Shown: in pieces, positions 8,379 to 17,633 of the stretch
Position numbering within the stretch: the first letter of the stretch is position 1
Layout of the letters: each line of letters begins with the position of its first letter
DNA from: Moraxella lacunata
GTDB lineage: Bacteria; Pseudomonadota; Gammaproteobacteria; Pseudomonadales; Moraxellaceae
NCBI RefSeq assembly: GCF_900453205.1
Contig: NZ_UGQU01000001.1
Coordinates: 496,001 to 560,000 of the forward strand
Reading direction: 5' to 3'
Length of the DNA stretch: 64,000 nucleotides
Program-made: the position numbers and the translations under genes
Notes under the pieces: model-generated
Seen by the model: the letters and a program-made list of their open reading frames with translations, nothing else
Told to the model about the DNA's origin: nothing
The model's database searches: none

Positions 8379-10010
8379 ATGCTCATCTCTTATAAAAACC
8401 GCCTGTTTGACCTATATCGCATTTGTGCCAAATACCGCCTTGACACGCATTTTGCGGACGTACCAGAGTTTACCCCCTTGGTACGGCTCATCAAAATGCA
8501 CCCTGCCAGTATCGGCAAATCGCACAACCCATTGGGGGTCAAGCTCGCCTTAGAGGAGATGGGAACGCTGTTTTTAAAGCTCGGGCAACTGCTCTCCACC
8601 CGCTCTGACCTACTGCCCCCTGACATCATCGCCCAATTATCGCTACTACAAGATAAAGTCGCCCCCTTTGATGTTGAGATTTTAAAACGTGAAATAGAAC
8701 ACCCCAAAACAGGGCTGGGCAAGCCAATCGGTGAGATGTTTAGCCGATTTGATGACAAGCCACTCGCCGCCGCCAGTATCGCCCAAGTGCATACCGCTTG
8801 CTTGCCTGACGGACGAGAAGTGGTCGTTAAGGTCGTCCGTCCTGACATTCGCCCTGTCATCATCAAGGATTTTGAACTGCTTCGGGAGTTGGCAGGCTAC
8901 CTATCAGCTCGTATGGAGTCGGCTCGGGCGGTGCATATCGTGAGTATCGTGGAAGACTACCGCCAAATCATGCTAAATGAGCTTGATTTGACCTTGGAGT
9001 CCGCCAACGCCACTCGCATGAGAGGCAACTTCACAAACTCGCCACTCATCTACGTCCCCGAAGTCTATATGGCAAACAAGTCGGTCATGGTCTCGGAGCG
9101 GATTTTTGGTGTGCCGATTAGCCAGACGGATAAATTTGACGCCTTGGGCTATGACCGTGCTGTCCTTGCCAAAAATGGCTTGACGATATTTTTTACCCAA
9201 GTGTTTCGGGATAACTTTTTTCATGCCGACATGCACCCTGGTAACATCTTTGTGGAAACCCTGCCAAACGGTCAAGCGGTGGCAAATCCACGCTATTTGG
9301 GGCTAGATTGTGCGATTATGGGACAACTTGCCCCCGATGACCAGCTCGTTGTCGCTCGCATGCTCCTATCAGTCATGAATGGCAACTACACCACGCTGGT
9401 GGACATCATCAGCCACGCAGGGTGGATACCGCCGTCCGCCGACAAGCACGCACTCATCGCCGACATGGCTCGTACGGTGTCCCCCATGGTGTCTAAGCCC
9501 ATGAGTGAGCTTGATTTTGCAGGGATATTGTTTGAGATTTTAAACATCGCACGCCGTCATCAGATGAGTATACCGCCACAGCTTATGCTACTGCTAAAAA
9601 CACTCGTCCATGTGGAAGGGCTTGGGCGTGAACTATATCCTGACCTTGATATTTGGTCGCTTGCCAAGCCGATTTTGACCGATTGGGTAAAATCACAGCT
9701 TGACCCCACACGTCTATTGAATGATTTTTATGACAAATTGCCCGAACATCTACTGTCCGCCACTGACCTGCCCAAACTTACCACCCAAAGCATCCAATCA
9801 CTTGCCACGCTTGGCGGACGACAGGAAAAACAACTAAGAGAAATCCAAGCCCTACGAGCCGATTTTTTAAACCAAAAACGCCATGACTGGATGGCGTTGG
9901 GCGGATTTTTTACCTTTATCGCCATTGGGCTGACCGTACCGATTTGGTGGGTGGGTGTGGTGTTTCATGTATTGGCGTTGGGGTTTGTGGTGTGGCGGGT
10001 GCTGGCGTGA
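8379..10010 (+). CDS. ubiB: UbiB, ABC1-family atypical kinase/ATPase of ubiquinone synthesis
   Basis: UbiB is a membrane-associated protein-kinase-like ATPase needed for ubiquinone synthesis. The 543-residue protein has the KxGQ motif (FLKLGQLLSTR), the ASIAQVH alanine-rich loop, a VVVKVVRP lysine strand, ELDLTLESANA, the HADMHPGN catalytic loop and the LDCAI (DFG-like) motif. Two closely spaced hydrophobic segments at the C terminus (about residues 500-543) form the anchor. It normally follows ubiE and ubiJ. Here ubiE is 194 bases upstream and there is no room for ubiJ. The ATG at 8379 gives the conserved start MLISYKNRL. Confidence 0.94.
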   Translation: MLISYKNRLFDLYRICAKYRLDTHFADVPEFTPLVRLIKMHPASIGKSHNPLGVKLALEEMGTLFLKLGQLLSTRSDLLPPDIIAQLSLLQDKVAPFDVEILKREIEHPKTGLGKPIGEMFSRFDDKPLAAASIAQVHTACLPDGREVVVKVVRPDIRPVIIKDFELLRELAGYLSARMESARAVHIVSIVEDYRQIMLNELDLTLESANATRMRGNFTNSPLIYVPEVYMANKSVMVSERIFGVPISQTDKFDALGYDRAVLAKNGLTIFFTQVFRDNFFHADMHPGNIFVETLPNGQAVANPRYLGLDCAIMGQLAPDDQLVVARMLLSVMNGNYTTLVDIISHAGWIPPSADKHALIADMARTVSPMVSKPMSELDFAGILFEILNIARRHQMSIPPQLMLLLKTLVHVEGLGRELYPDLDIWSLAKPILTDWVKSQLDPTRLLNDFYDKLPEHLLSATDLPKLTTQSIQSLATLGGRQEKQLREIQALRADFLNQKRHDWMALGGFFTFIAIGLTVPIWWVGVVFHVLALGFVVWRVLA

Positions 10011-10335
10011 TTGGACTCATCTGATCTTAAACAAACAGTCCAACCACAACCAGTAAAAAGATGTTTGGCATTACTTATAAAGATGTTGTAGTTGGTTTGA
10101 CAATTCAAGCTTGAAAAACGTGCAATTCCCCTGCTTTTTTAAACAGGGATTTTTCATTGTAAATACCAAAGGTAGGCACGCCCTAATTATAAGCACTAAA
10201 TTTGTTTTATTTTTAATCAATTTTATGTAAAATTTTGTAGTACGATTGCCCTGTTGCAAACATCAAAGTTTAACACGCCCTGTAAAAATTATGCTAAAAT
10301 AACAAAATTTACGCCTTTAAATAATGGAAAAACCC
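10011..10335. other. Gene-free stretch with two weak hairpins
   Basis: About 320 bases between ubiB and glnS hold no convincing ORF. There is an 11-bp arm pair with one G-U (10040-10050 and 10085-10095). A second hairpin, CCCTG..CAGGG (10129-10148), is followed by five T residues and may be a weak terminator for ubiB. The right end carries the glnS promoter. Confidence 0.5.
10292..10300 (+). promoter_or_regulatory. Extended -10 element of glnS
   Basis: TGCTAAAAT (extended -10, TGn plus TAAAAT) lies 36 bases before the chosen glnS start. The same nonamer is found upstream of the Gcr-type gene at 42775-42783. Confidence 0.5.
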
Positions 10336-12090
10336 ATGACCGACCTACCCGAAAAAAACGACTTTATCCGACAAATTATCCGTGATGACCTAGCAAGCGG
10401 TAAGCACGACAGCATTTTGACCCGTTTTCCGCCCGAGCCAAACGGCTATTTGCACATCGGACACGTCAAATCCATTTGCCTAAATTTTGGCGTGGCACAA
10501 GAGTTCGGTGGAGCGTGCAACCTACGCTTTGACGACACCAACCCCACCGCCGAAAAGCAGGATTATGTGGATAGCATTAAGGCGGACGTGGAGTGGCTTG
10601 GTTTTGACTGGGCAGGGGACGTGCGTTATGCATCGCACTACTTTGACAAACTCTATGAGTGGGCAGTACAGCTTATCAAACAAGGCGATGCCTATGTGGA
10701 TTTTCAAACGCCTGATGAGATTCGTGAACATCGTGGCGGTTTTGGTAAGCCGTCCGTTGAGTCACCACAACGCAACGCTACTGTTGATGAGAATTTGGCT
10801 CGTTTTGACGACATGAAAAACGGCAAATATAAAGAAGGTGAGGCGGTACTGCGTGCCAAGATTGACATGAACCACGCCAACATGAACATGAGAGACCCTG
10901 TCATCTACCGCGTCATGCACGCAAGCCACCACCAAACGGGCGACACATGGTGTATTTACCCGATGTACGACTACGCCCACCCCTTGTCGGACGCTTATGA
11001 GGGTATCACGCACTCGATTTGTACGCTCGAATTTGAAGATCACCGCCCCTTTTATGATTGGGTTGTTGAAAAAGTGGGCTTTGAGGTGCCGCCCCGCCAA
11101 TACGAATTTAGCCGTCTAAATATTGACCACACGCTAACGTCCAAGCGTAAACTCAAACGCCTTGTGGACATGGGCGTGGTATCGGGCTGGGACGACCCAC
11201 GCATGCCAACCATTGCAGGCATGAGAAGACGTGGCTACCCTGCCGAAGGCTTGCGGGATTTTTGTGAACGCATTGGCGTATCCAAGGCAGACGGCGTGGT
11301 AGATTTTCGCCAGTTGGAATTTAGCATTAGAAACGTGCTAGAAAATACCGCCAGTCGTGGTATGGCGGTGCTAAATCCCTTAAAAGTTACGATTGCCAAC
11401 TTTGATGAAGCGGTTGCTGATTTTGAAAATCTAAAAAAAGACACGGTCAAGGCTCGCTTGGATAATGGCGTGCTTTGGCTCACCCAGCCCAAGCACCCAC
11501 AAGCGGACAATGGCGAGCGTGAGATTCCCTTTACCAAAACCATTTATATTGATAAAGCCGACTTTGAAATCACGCCCCCAGACGGCTACAAACGCTTATC
11601 GCCAGAGAACCCTGAGATTCGTCTGCGTAACAGCTATGTGCTAAAAGTAGAAGAGCATATCACGGACGCTAATGGCGATGTGGTAGAGCTTATTGCTACC
11701 ATTGACCCAAAAACACTGGGCAATAACCCTGAGGGGCGTAAAGTTAAAGGCGTGATTCATTGGGTGTCGGCAAGTCATGGCGTGCCTGCCACCGTGCGAC
11801 TGTATGAGCATTTATTATTTGAAGATGATGAAATCTCGGACGAACACATCGCCAACATCAAAGCGGACAACCCAAATGCTGATGATGATACGTTGTGGGT
11901 GCTAACTCATGTCAATCCAAATTCTATCAAGGTTGTCAATGCCATTGTTGAGCCGTCATTGGCACAAGCAAAGGGCGATGATAAATTCCAATTTGAGCGT
12001 GAAAGCTACTTTGTGGCGGACAGCGTGGAGCATCGCACCGATAAGCCTGTGTTTAATCAGATTGTGGGATTAAAAGACGGGTTTAAGTAA
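10336..12090 (+). CDS. glnS: Glutaminyl-tRNA synthetase
   Basis: GlnS charges tRNA-Gln with glutamine in the cytoplasm. The class I signatures are PPEPNGYLHIGHVKS near the N terminus (the HIGH motif) and TLTSKRKLKRLV (the KMSKS region). RFDDTNP and the C-terminal anticodon-binding barrels follow. About 584 residues is slightly longer than the enteric enzyme. I chose ATG 10336 over the ATG at 10324. The upstream ATG has no ribosome site, while GGAAAAA sits at the right distance before 10336. A strong terminator follows at 12115-12143. Confidence 0.95.
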   Translation: MTDLPEKNDFIRQIIRDDLASGKHDSILTRFPPEPNGYLHIGHVKSICLNFGVAQEFGGACNLRFDDTNPTAEKQDYVDSIKADVEWLGFDWAGDVRYASHYFDKLYEWAVQLIKQGDAYVDFQTPDEIREHRGGFGKPSVESPQRNATVDENLARFDDMKNGKYKEGEAVLRAKIDMNHANMNMRDPVIYRVMHASHHQTGDTWCIYPMYDYAHPLSDAYEGITHSICTLEFEDHRPFYDWVVEKVGFEVPPRQYEFSRLNIDHTLTSKRKLKRLVDMGVVSGWDDPRMPTIAGMRRRGYPAEGLRDFCERIGVSKADGVVDFRQLEFSIRNVLENTASRGMAVLNPLKVTIANFDEAVADFENLKKDTVKARLDNGVLWLTQPKHPQADNGEREIPFTKTIYIDKADFEITPPDGYKRLSPENPEIRLRNSYVLKVEEHITDANGDVVELIATIDPKTLGNNPEGRKVKGVIHWVSASHGVPATVRLYEHLLFEDDEISDEHIANIKADNPNADDDTLWVLTHVNPNSIKVVNAIVEPSLAQAKGDDKFQFERESYFVADSVEHRTDKPVFNQIVGLKDGFK

Positions 12091-12114
12091 CTTTTAGCAA
12101 TTTTAAAGTTAAGC

Positions 12115-12143
12115 AAAAAGCCAAACGTGATGTTTGGCTTTTT
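12115..12143. terminator. Bidirectional terminator after glnS
   Basis: A perfect 12-bp stem (AAAAAGCCAAAC against GTTTGGCTTTTT) with a 5-base loop lies 25 bases after the glnS stop and 28 before the end of the convergent hemerythrin gene. T runs on both strands suit both genes. Confidence 0.9.
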
Positions 12144-12170
12144 AATTCCATTGCCCAACTTTTAACTCGT

Positions 12171-12599
12171 TCATTTTACATCCTCATCGCTCGCCTCATA
12201 AATGGCAAAAAGCTCATCATCGCTTAGCACCGTCTCAGCAATGGGAAAAAGCTCTCGCTCTTCAAAGCGGATATGGTCATACAGAGCATTTGCCAGTGCC
12301 TTGACATCATTCACGCTTGGGTCGGTATTGGCAAGTAAGGTCTTAATATGCTTATGCTCATCAAGCATTTGCTTTGCCAATTTAACCGCTTTGTCATCGG
12401 ATAATTTTGTCAAAATAACATCAGCAAGATATGCTCGTTCAATCTCAAAATGCGTGGGAATGGCAGTGGTCAGATACTCCACTAAGGCTTGATGATGGGT
12501 CAGTTTGTCATCATCGGTGGCGGATTTGGCTTTGTTGGCGATGACCAAACCCAAATGGTGCTGACGAGATAGGGGCTGTAAGGCAGGATGTCGTTTCAT
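12171..12599 (-). CDS. Hemerythrin-like (HHE) domain protein
   Basis: A 142-residue four-helix protein with the spacing of iron ligands seen in HHE/hemerythrin proteins: HHLGLVIANKA near residue 15, HFEIERAYL in the middle, DEHKHIKTL, and DHIRFEERELFP in the last helix. Such proteins bind a non-heme di-iron centre and often respond to oxygen or nitric oxide in the cytoplasm. It is transcribed alone. If the siderophore block is an insertion, this gene would once have been the direct downstream neighbour of narI, which would fit an NO- or O2-related role. That reading is inference. Confidence 0.85.
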   Translation of the reverse strand: MKRHPALQPLSRQHHLGLVIANKAKSATDDDKLTHHQALVEYLTTAIPTHFEIERAYLADVILTKLSDDKAVKLAKQMLDEHKHIKTLLANTDPSVNDVKALANALYDHIRFEERELFPIAETVLSDDELFAIYEASDEDVK

Positions 12600-12629
12600 A
12601 GGAGTTCCTATTTATCAATTAAATTTTAT

Positions 12630-12660
12630 AAAACCACAAACACTAGGGCGATGTTTGTGG
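12630..12660 (-). terminator. Terminator hairpin, left copy of a 31-bp direct repeat
   Basis: The stem CCACAAACA..TGTTTGTGG lies 21 bases after the stop of the TonB-dependent receptor gene, with a T-rich tail on the minus strand. All 31 bases, including the loop CTAGGGCGA, are identical to 22726-22756, in the same orientation. The two copies bracket the siderophore locus. Confidence 0.8.
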
Positions 12661-12681
12661 TATTGTGGCACATAATGCTAA

Positions 12682-15018
12682 TCAATAATTTAAGGTATAA
12701 CTTATCCCGTAACTTCTCCCCTGTGCAGACAAGCTGGATAATTCACCATAAGTTGCTTTGGCAGCTTGACTAAATACGCTCTTATAATCGGTATCCATCA
12801 AATTATAAACCCCAAAATTTAGCTGACCCTTGGGCAGTTTTATCTCACCCAATAAATCCGCCACAACATAGCCTGAAATTCTAGTCTCTGGGGTTTTGCG
12901 GACGTTTTGATTGGTTGTAGCAACCAAGCTGTCTTGATAGGCATTGTCTGTACCTCCAATAGCAAGCAGTTGTAAGCGTAATTTATGTTCACTTGGTGTG
13001 GTGTATTGAGCAAAAGTGGTGGCTTTGGTAGGACTGATACGAAACGCCCCAAGCTCTCTGTACTGACCACTTGCATCTTTGTATTGACCTCGTGTATAGG
13101 CAATGCTACCACCGACAGCCCAGTTATCATTAATCTTGTGATTTAATTCAAACTCCGCCCCATAAATACGCTCATCAGTATCAGCAACCACCACGCTATA
13201 ATCTTTTAAAAACTGGGTTACTTTGTCTGATGTATTATAAAAACCTGTCAACTTGGCACGGCTATCGCCAAATACTCCTACCCACCCTGCATCATAACTA
13301 TTGACCGTGATTGGCTCGACATTATCAGAATTAACCACAAAACCTGCCCCAACATCTCGTAGCACCCTTTGCAGGTCAGGCAAACTATATCCCTGCCCAA
13401 AGTTGGCAAAAATACTGTGATTTGGCGTTAATTGATAATTTGCCCCAAGATTAAACAAAGTTTTGTGATGCTTTACTTTGCCAGAATTGACAACCCCTGC
13501 TTGATACGGCACTTTGTTTTGGATTAATAAATCAGCCAATAGCGACTCACTGGGTGGCACAAAATCGTCTGTTTTGCTGTCTATACGTTGATGTCGCACA
13601 CCTGCTGATATTTTTAAATCATCTGTCAAAGCAATATTGGCATTGGTAAATATGCCATAGGTTTTTAAGGTGGTGTCAGGCCCATAAGTGTAACGGTTGC
13701 CAGCATCTTTAAATACTAAGCCGTTGCTTTGCATAAAGGTAGTCAAATCATAGCCTGTCGCCCCTTGGCGGTTTTTTTCTTGTTCATAATCGATACCATA
13801 ACTAAGTAGTACAGGTTTTTGAGCAAAGTCAAATTTTCTTTGCAAAGCCAGTCTTGCTCCCAATACATCTGCCTTGGATTCGGATTGTAATACCCCATAG
13901 GCGCGAGCTTGTAGAGCCTTGGTATAAGCATCAAAAGTGGCGGGTGGCAAATTCATGCTTTGTAAAATAGGCAGGGCTTTGGCGGTCGAAAACGGGGCAA
14001 CAAAGGGGTAAAATCGCCCTTCTTCTTTACGATAATAAGCATTAGCATTGATGGTGTTACCCCATAATTCATCATGATGGTAGTTGATATTAAAGGTGCT
14101 TTTGGTGGTTTTTGGCTGTTCTGATAATGATAAGCCTTTGATGGCATTTAATGAAGGCTTTTCTCCAAACAACACCGCAAGGCGATTACCATAATCAGGT
14201 GCATAATCGGTATCTTGTTTGTCGTTATAATGCGTCAATGCCAGATTGATATTTTGCTTGTCGTCAAGTTGCCAATCAACATTTGTATTGACACTTAGGC
14301 TTTTGCTGTCTTGTTTATCGGTTTGGGCAGGCTCAGGAGCGATGCGTTTACCGTTAGCATCAAATGCCCCTCCTGTGGTGCGATAGTCGACATCAAGCCG
14401 TGCAAGGACATTGCCATTTTCGCTGACACCTGCCACACTCTGACCTACCTGATAACCGATACCTTCACTGGATAATTTACTACCATGTACACCGATGCGG
14501 GTCTCAAATTGCTCCTCTTCCAAATCCGACTTAGTAACGATATTAATCAAACCGCCTGTTGCCCCAGACCCATAAATACTGGTTGCTCCTGATAAAACTT
14601 CAATTCTAGCCACTTGACTGGGGTTGATACTATTAAGCTGTCGAGAGATGTCTCGCGAACCTGTCAAAGGCACGCCATTTAACAAAAATTGCACTTGACG
14701 ACCGTGCATGGTTTGCCCAAAGTTACTAGTGGTGCCACTACTTACCCCCAAACTTGGAATGAGCTGTGCCATCACATCGGCAAGCTGTCGAGAGCCTGTT
14801 GCTTGCTCTTGAATTTGCTCTTCATAAATAACTTTGGTGGTATGGGGCATTTGTGTGATACGATTGGCAAGTGCCATACCACTCTTATCAATGGTAATAA
14901 CCACAGGCTCTAATTCAACCGTTGGTAATGACTCATTGGGTTGAGCGTACAACTGCTGAGTTGCTGCCACACTTAGTAAAGGCAAAGATAACCATTGAGC
15001 ATAGTGGGAATGACGCAT
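12682..15018 (-). CDS. TonB-dependent siderophore receptor
   Basis: An outer-membrane ligand-gated porin of 778 residues. It has a signal peptide of about 25 residues ending LYA/QPNE, a short N-terminal region, and a plug domain with MPHTTKVIYEEQI, the GTTSNFGQTMHGRQVQFLLNGVPL segment and RIEVLSGATSIYGSGATGG. A long beta-barrel follows, ending in an aromatic residue (SYTLNY). No N-terminal signalling domain is seen, so it is a plain transporter. It is the last gene of the siderophore cluster and probably takes up the product made by the upstream genes. It has its own good ribosome site (AAGGAG). A MITE lies directly upstream (15048-15187). Confidence 0.92.
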   Translation of the reverse strand: MRHSHYAQWLSLPLLSVAATQQLYAQPNESLPTVELEPVVITIDKSGMALANRITQMPHTTKVIYEEQIQEQATGSRQLADVMAQLIPSLGVSSGTTSNFGQTMHGRQVQFLLNGVPLTGSRDISRQLNSINPSQVARIEVLSGATSIYGSGATGGLINIVTKSDLEEEQFETRIGVHGSKLSSEGIGYQVGQSVAGVSENGNVLARLDVDYRTTGGAFDANGKRIAPEPAQTDKQDSKSLSVNTNVDWQLDDKQNINLALTHYNDKQDTDYAPDYGNRLAVLFGEKPSLNAIKGLSLSEQPKTTKSTFNINYHHDELWGNTINANAYYRKEEGRFYPFVAPFSTAKALPILQSMNLPPATFDAYTKALQARAYGVLQSESKADVLGARLALQRKFDFAQKPVLLSYGIDYEQEKNRQGATGYDLTTFMQSNGLVFKDAGNRYTYGPDTTLKTYGIFTNANIALTDDLKISAGVRHQRIDSKTDDFVPPSESLLADLLIQNKVPYQAGVVNSGKVKHHKTLFNLGANYQLTPNHSIFANFGQGYSLPDLQRVLRDVGAGFVVNSDNVEPITVNSYDAGWVGVFGDSRAKLTGFYNTSDKVTQFLKDYSVVVADTDERIYGAEFELNHKINDNWAVGGSIAYTRGQYKDASGQYRELGAFRISPTKATTFAQYTTPSEHKLRLQLLAIGGTDNAYQDSLVATTNQNVRKTPETRISGYVVADLLGEIKLPKGQLNFGVYNLMDTDYKSVFSQAAKATYGELSSLSAQGRSYGISYTLNY

Positions 15019-15047
15019 AAATTACTCCTTATGGAAAAGTAAAATTT

Positions 15048-15187
15048 GGTATTGTTAATTAACTATACCTTTGGGTGGATTTGTAGGGGCAAATCACATT
15101 TGCCCTGTGATAACGTATTGATTTTTGGGCGAATATAATTCGCCCCTACACGTTCAATTTTAAAATATATCTTTATTGAACAATACC
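15048..15187. mobile_element. MITE-like element, copy 1, with 8-bp target duplication
   Basis: A 140-bp non-coding element has termini GGTATTGTTAATTAACTATA at the left and CTTTATTGAACAATACC at the right, imperfect inverted repeats of each other. It is flanked on both sides by TAAAATTT (15040-15047 and 15188-15195), a perfect 8-bp target duplication. The interior holds two GGGC..GCCCCTACA-type palindromes. A second copy lies at 29962-30094. No transposase is encoded. It sits between the MFS gene and the receptor gene. Confidence 0.8.
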
Positions 15188-15194
15188 TAAAATT

Positions 15195-16445
15195 TTAACA
15201 GTCTGTTACGGACAATTTTTTTATCAATGTCGGCAAAATAAGTATTGACACCCCAGAACCAATCGCAAGCCATAAAAATAGCTTGTCATAGCCAAACTGA
15301 TGTACTAAAAATCCACTCATCGCCCCGCCGATAAAATACACAAGCAACTCCACGCACACAAACAAAGTAAAGTCCGTGCCAGCTTGGTCGGGATTGGCAG
15401 CATTCATAAACAGAGCATATAAGGCAGTCATTGTTAAATAGCGAACAGATAAAATTAGCAAAACACTAATTGCCATCAAGCTCATAAACCCTGTTTTTAA
15501 TAAACCTACCGCAGGTAAAAAATCACCCAATAAAGGATATAGCAATCCTAGACACAACAAAGCATAAACTGCCGTTCTTAGCCATCCGAATAATATAAGA
15601 CAACGTACAATGTCGATATATTTGATTAATACCCCTGCCAAAAGTGCTGAACCAATCCCAACAATCGCTCCAAATACCGAAAACAAAAGCCCAATCTGAG
15701 ACAGTGAAAAACCAAAATCCACAAGCATTGGATTTAGCATTGCCATCATCGGAGCTTCCACAAAGCGAAACACCACAATCAAAGCTAGTAACCATTTGGT
15801 TTGCGGGCGTTTGATAAGCCTAATAAGACTTGCTCTGGAAAGATTGGTAGCATGTTTGGGATTGTCTTGATCTTTTAAGAACCATAGTGAACACGAAATA
15901 AGCACAACAGTTGTTGCCAAACTGATTGTCGCCATTTGCCAATCAAATCTCTGATATAGCCACAGTGTGCCAGCACCGCCTACCATACTACCAAACGCCA
16001 CTCCAAAACTTTGCATGGCACTTGCCAGTCCAAAGGATGACTTATCAAATTGTTCCACTGTATAGCCATCAATAGCGATATCTTGGGTAGCACCTGCCAA
16101 AGACACCAAAAAACTTATGCTCAGAAATAATACAGTCTCAGAAAACTGTAAAAAGCCAAGCCCAAACAGCCCGACTACCACGATAATTTGAGTAAAAAAT
16201 AACCAAGTCTTGCGTTTGCCGATTTTGGCACAATAATAATTGTCCACATAACTTGCCCACAGAAATTTAAACGCCCACGGCAAATATAAAAGTGAAAGCA
16301 TGCCAATCACCCTAATGTCAACGCCTTGATGTCTTAAAATGGCAGGCAATGCCACATTAAAAAAATACAAAGGCAAGGCATGGGCAACATATAACAGTGC
16401 CACCATCGTCAAAAGATGGCGATTTTTTTGTTGTGAAACAATCAT
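15195..16445 (-). CDS. MFS permease of the RhtX/AmpG type, probable siderophore transporter
   Basis: A 416-residue protein with about 12 membrane spans. The first third has HALPLYFFNVALPAILRHQG and YLPWAFKFLWASYVDNYY, followed by the basic loop KIGKRKTW. This arrangement is typical of AmpG-like carriers and of RhtX/FptX, which carry ferric siderophores over the inner membrane. Its place between the biosynthesis genes and the TonB receptor supports siderophore import. Export cannot be excluded from sequence alone. It overlaps the preceding small gene at the start codon, so translational coupling is likely. The stop codon directly abuts the MITE target duplication. Confidence 0.8.
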   Translation of the reverse strand: MIVSQQKNRHLLTMVALLYVAHALPLYFFNVALPAILRHQGVDIRVIGMLSLLYLPWAFKFLWASYVDNYYCAKIGKRKTWLFFTQIIVVVGLFGLGFLQFSETVLFLSISFLVSLAGATQDIAIDGYTVEQFDKSSFGLASAMQSFGVAFGSMVGGAGTLWLYQRFDWQMATISLATTVVLISCSLWFLKDQDNPKHATNLSRASLIRLIKRPQTKWLLALIVVFRFVEAPMMAMLNPMLVDFGFSLSQIGLLFSVFGAIVGIGSALLAGVLIKYIDIVRCLILFGWLRTAVYALLCLGLLYPLLGDFLPAVGLLKTGFMSLMAISVLLILSVRYLTMTALYALFMNAANPDQAGTDFTLFVCVELLVYFIGGAMSGFLVHQFGYDKLFLWLAIGSGVSILILPTLIKKLSVTDC

Positions 16446-16843
16446 CAGACCACCCCTATTTTAGTATTTATCCATGCTTTGGCTTCAGTCAGTGATAACA
16501 CCACCGCATAAGGCACTCGCCATGCTTTATGAAAAGCAGGACTGTCTAAGGCTTGTCTTTGAGTCTCATCATCAACAATTCTGACTAATCCCTTGCAATA
16601 TTTAAAGAACGATTCTTTGTGCGTCTTGTACCAAACCGCCTCAATCTGGCGGTAGTTATCAGGGAGTGTCAGCCCTGTCCGACTATGGTAAATCAAGGCA
16701 AAACTCTGCTCACTGGCTAACAAATCACTCATAGCAATCAACCAATCATCAAATGCATCTTGACTAATCTCGCCTGAAAAATCGAGTAAAAATACAGGTA
16801 AGGAGCTATTTGGGTTCTGAATAGCATTTAGAAAAATAGGCAT
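16445..16843 (-). CDS. Unknown soluble protein inside the siderophore operon
   Basis: A protein of 132 residues from ATG 16841-16843 (MPIFLNAI), or 140 from an upstream ATG at 16867 that overlaps the acyltransferase gene. The shorter form has a better ribosome site (AAGAGTGAT). It has no signal peptide or membrane span. Features are VFLLDFSGEIS, then FALIYHSRTGL, W-rich helices and a C-terminal amphipathic helix ending in KAWINTKIG. The alternation suggests a small alpha/beta fold, perhaps STAS-like, but I do not recognise a family. It overlaps or abuts both neighbours, so it is surely part of the operon and probably has a role in making or moving the siderophore. Confidence 0.75.
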   Translation of the reverse strand: MPIFLNAIQNPNSSLPVFLLDFSGEISQDAFDDWLIAMSDLLASEQSFALIYHSRTGLTLPDNYRQIEAVWYKTHKESFFKYCKGLVRIVDDETQRQALDSPAFHKAWRVPYAVVLSLTEAKAWINTKIGVV

Positions 16844-16847
16844 AACA

Positions 16848-17507
16848 TCACTCTTTAATGCTGGCATTTAAATAATGGGCAAACTTACAATAAAACCCTT
16901 CTTTGTCACAAAAATATAACATTGCAGTTTTTTCAGGCATTACAATTTGATATTGGGGCATATAGTTTAATTCTTGAGCGACTACCTCATAGGGTTTTAC
17001 ACTTGCATCAGGTTCACCCACAATTTTTTTAGCAGGTGAATGTTCAAAAATAAAAAAGCTTAGTAGACGCATGATGGCACGCAAGTACCCTTTGCCAACA
17101 GCCTGTGCCTCTGCTAGTAACAAATGCCAACCCAAATCATTTTTGTCAGCCGTATAATACCCTGATAGTCTATCCCTTGCCCCTTCATAAACTTCGGCGT
17201 AACCAACCCATTCGCCATTAATACTAACCAAATACAAACGCTGGTGATCATCAGCCAACATTTTTTCAAAATAAACAGACAGCTCAGACAATGATTTATT
17301 GAGTTGCCATTGAGGGATAACATGGGGCATATTCATCCAACGATGTAACAACTCAATATGTTCAGGGTAGCGTATTTGCACCAACCCAAATTCAACCCCA
17401 TTTTCTCTGTAAATATAGTTGTTTGGCAGCCCCTGAGATAAAGTTGGCAATCGATTGATTTTACTGCATTGATCTTGATTAAAAGAATCGGTATAGATTT
17501 CTAGCAT
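16848..17507 (-). CDS. Siderophore N-acyltransferase, IucB/AlcB-like GNAT
   Basis: A 220-residue protein of the GNAT type used in hydroxamate siderophore synthesis. It has LHRWMNMPHVIPQWQL early, GEWVGYAEVYEG in the middle, and DLGWHLLLAEAQAVGKGYLRAIM. KKIVGEPDASVKP is the acyl-CoA and substrate signature. It would acylate an N-hydroxylated amine with acetyl- or another acyl-CoA to form the hydroxamate. I chose ATG 17505-17507 (MLEIYTDS), which has GAGAG before it. The frame is open back to 17585 but that tail is unlike the family. The acyl chain used cannot be read from the sequence. Confidence 0.85.
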   Translation of the reverse strand: MLEIYTDSFNQDQCSKINRLPTLSQGLPNNYIYRENGVEFGLVQIRYPEHIELLHRWMNMPHVIPQWQLNKSLSELSVYFEKMLADDHQRLYLVSINGEWVGYAEVYEGARDRLSGYYTADKNDLGWHLLLAEAQAVGKGYLRAIMRLLSFFIFEHSPAKKIVGEPDASVKPYEVVAQELNYMPQYQIVMPEKTAMLYFCDKEGFYCKFAHYLNASIKE

Positions 17508-17633
17508 TTCTATTCTCTCATTAGGGTGTGTTGAATATTGGTATTTGCAATGAAAAATGAGAAAAATCGCACGTTTTTCATGCAAAAACTAATAAAAGCG
17601 TTAAAATTTTCATCGTTTTTACAAATAATGTTA

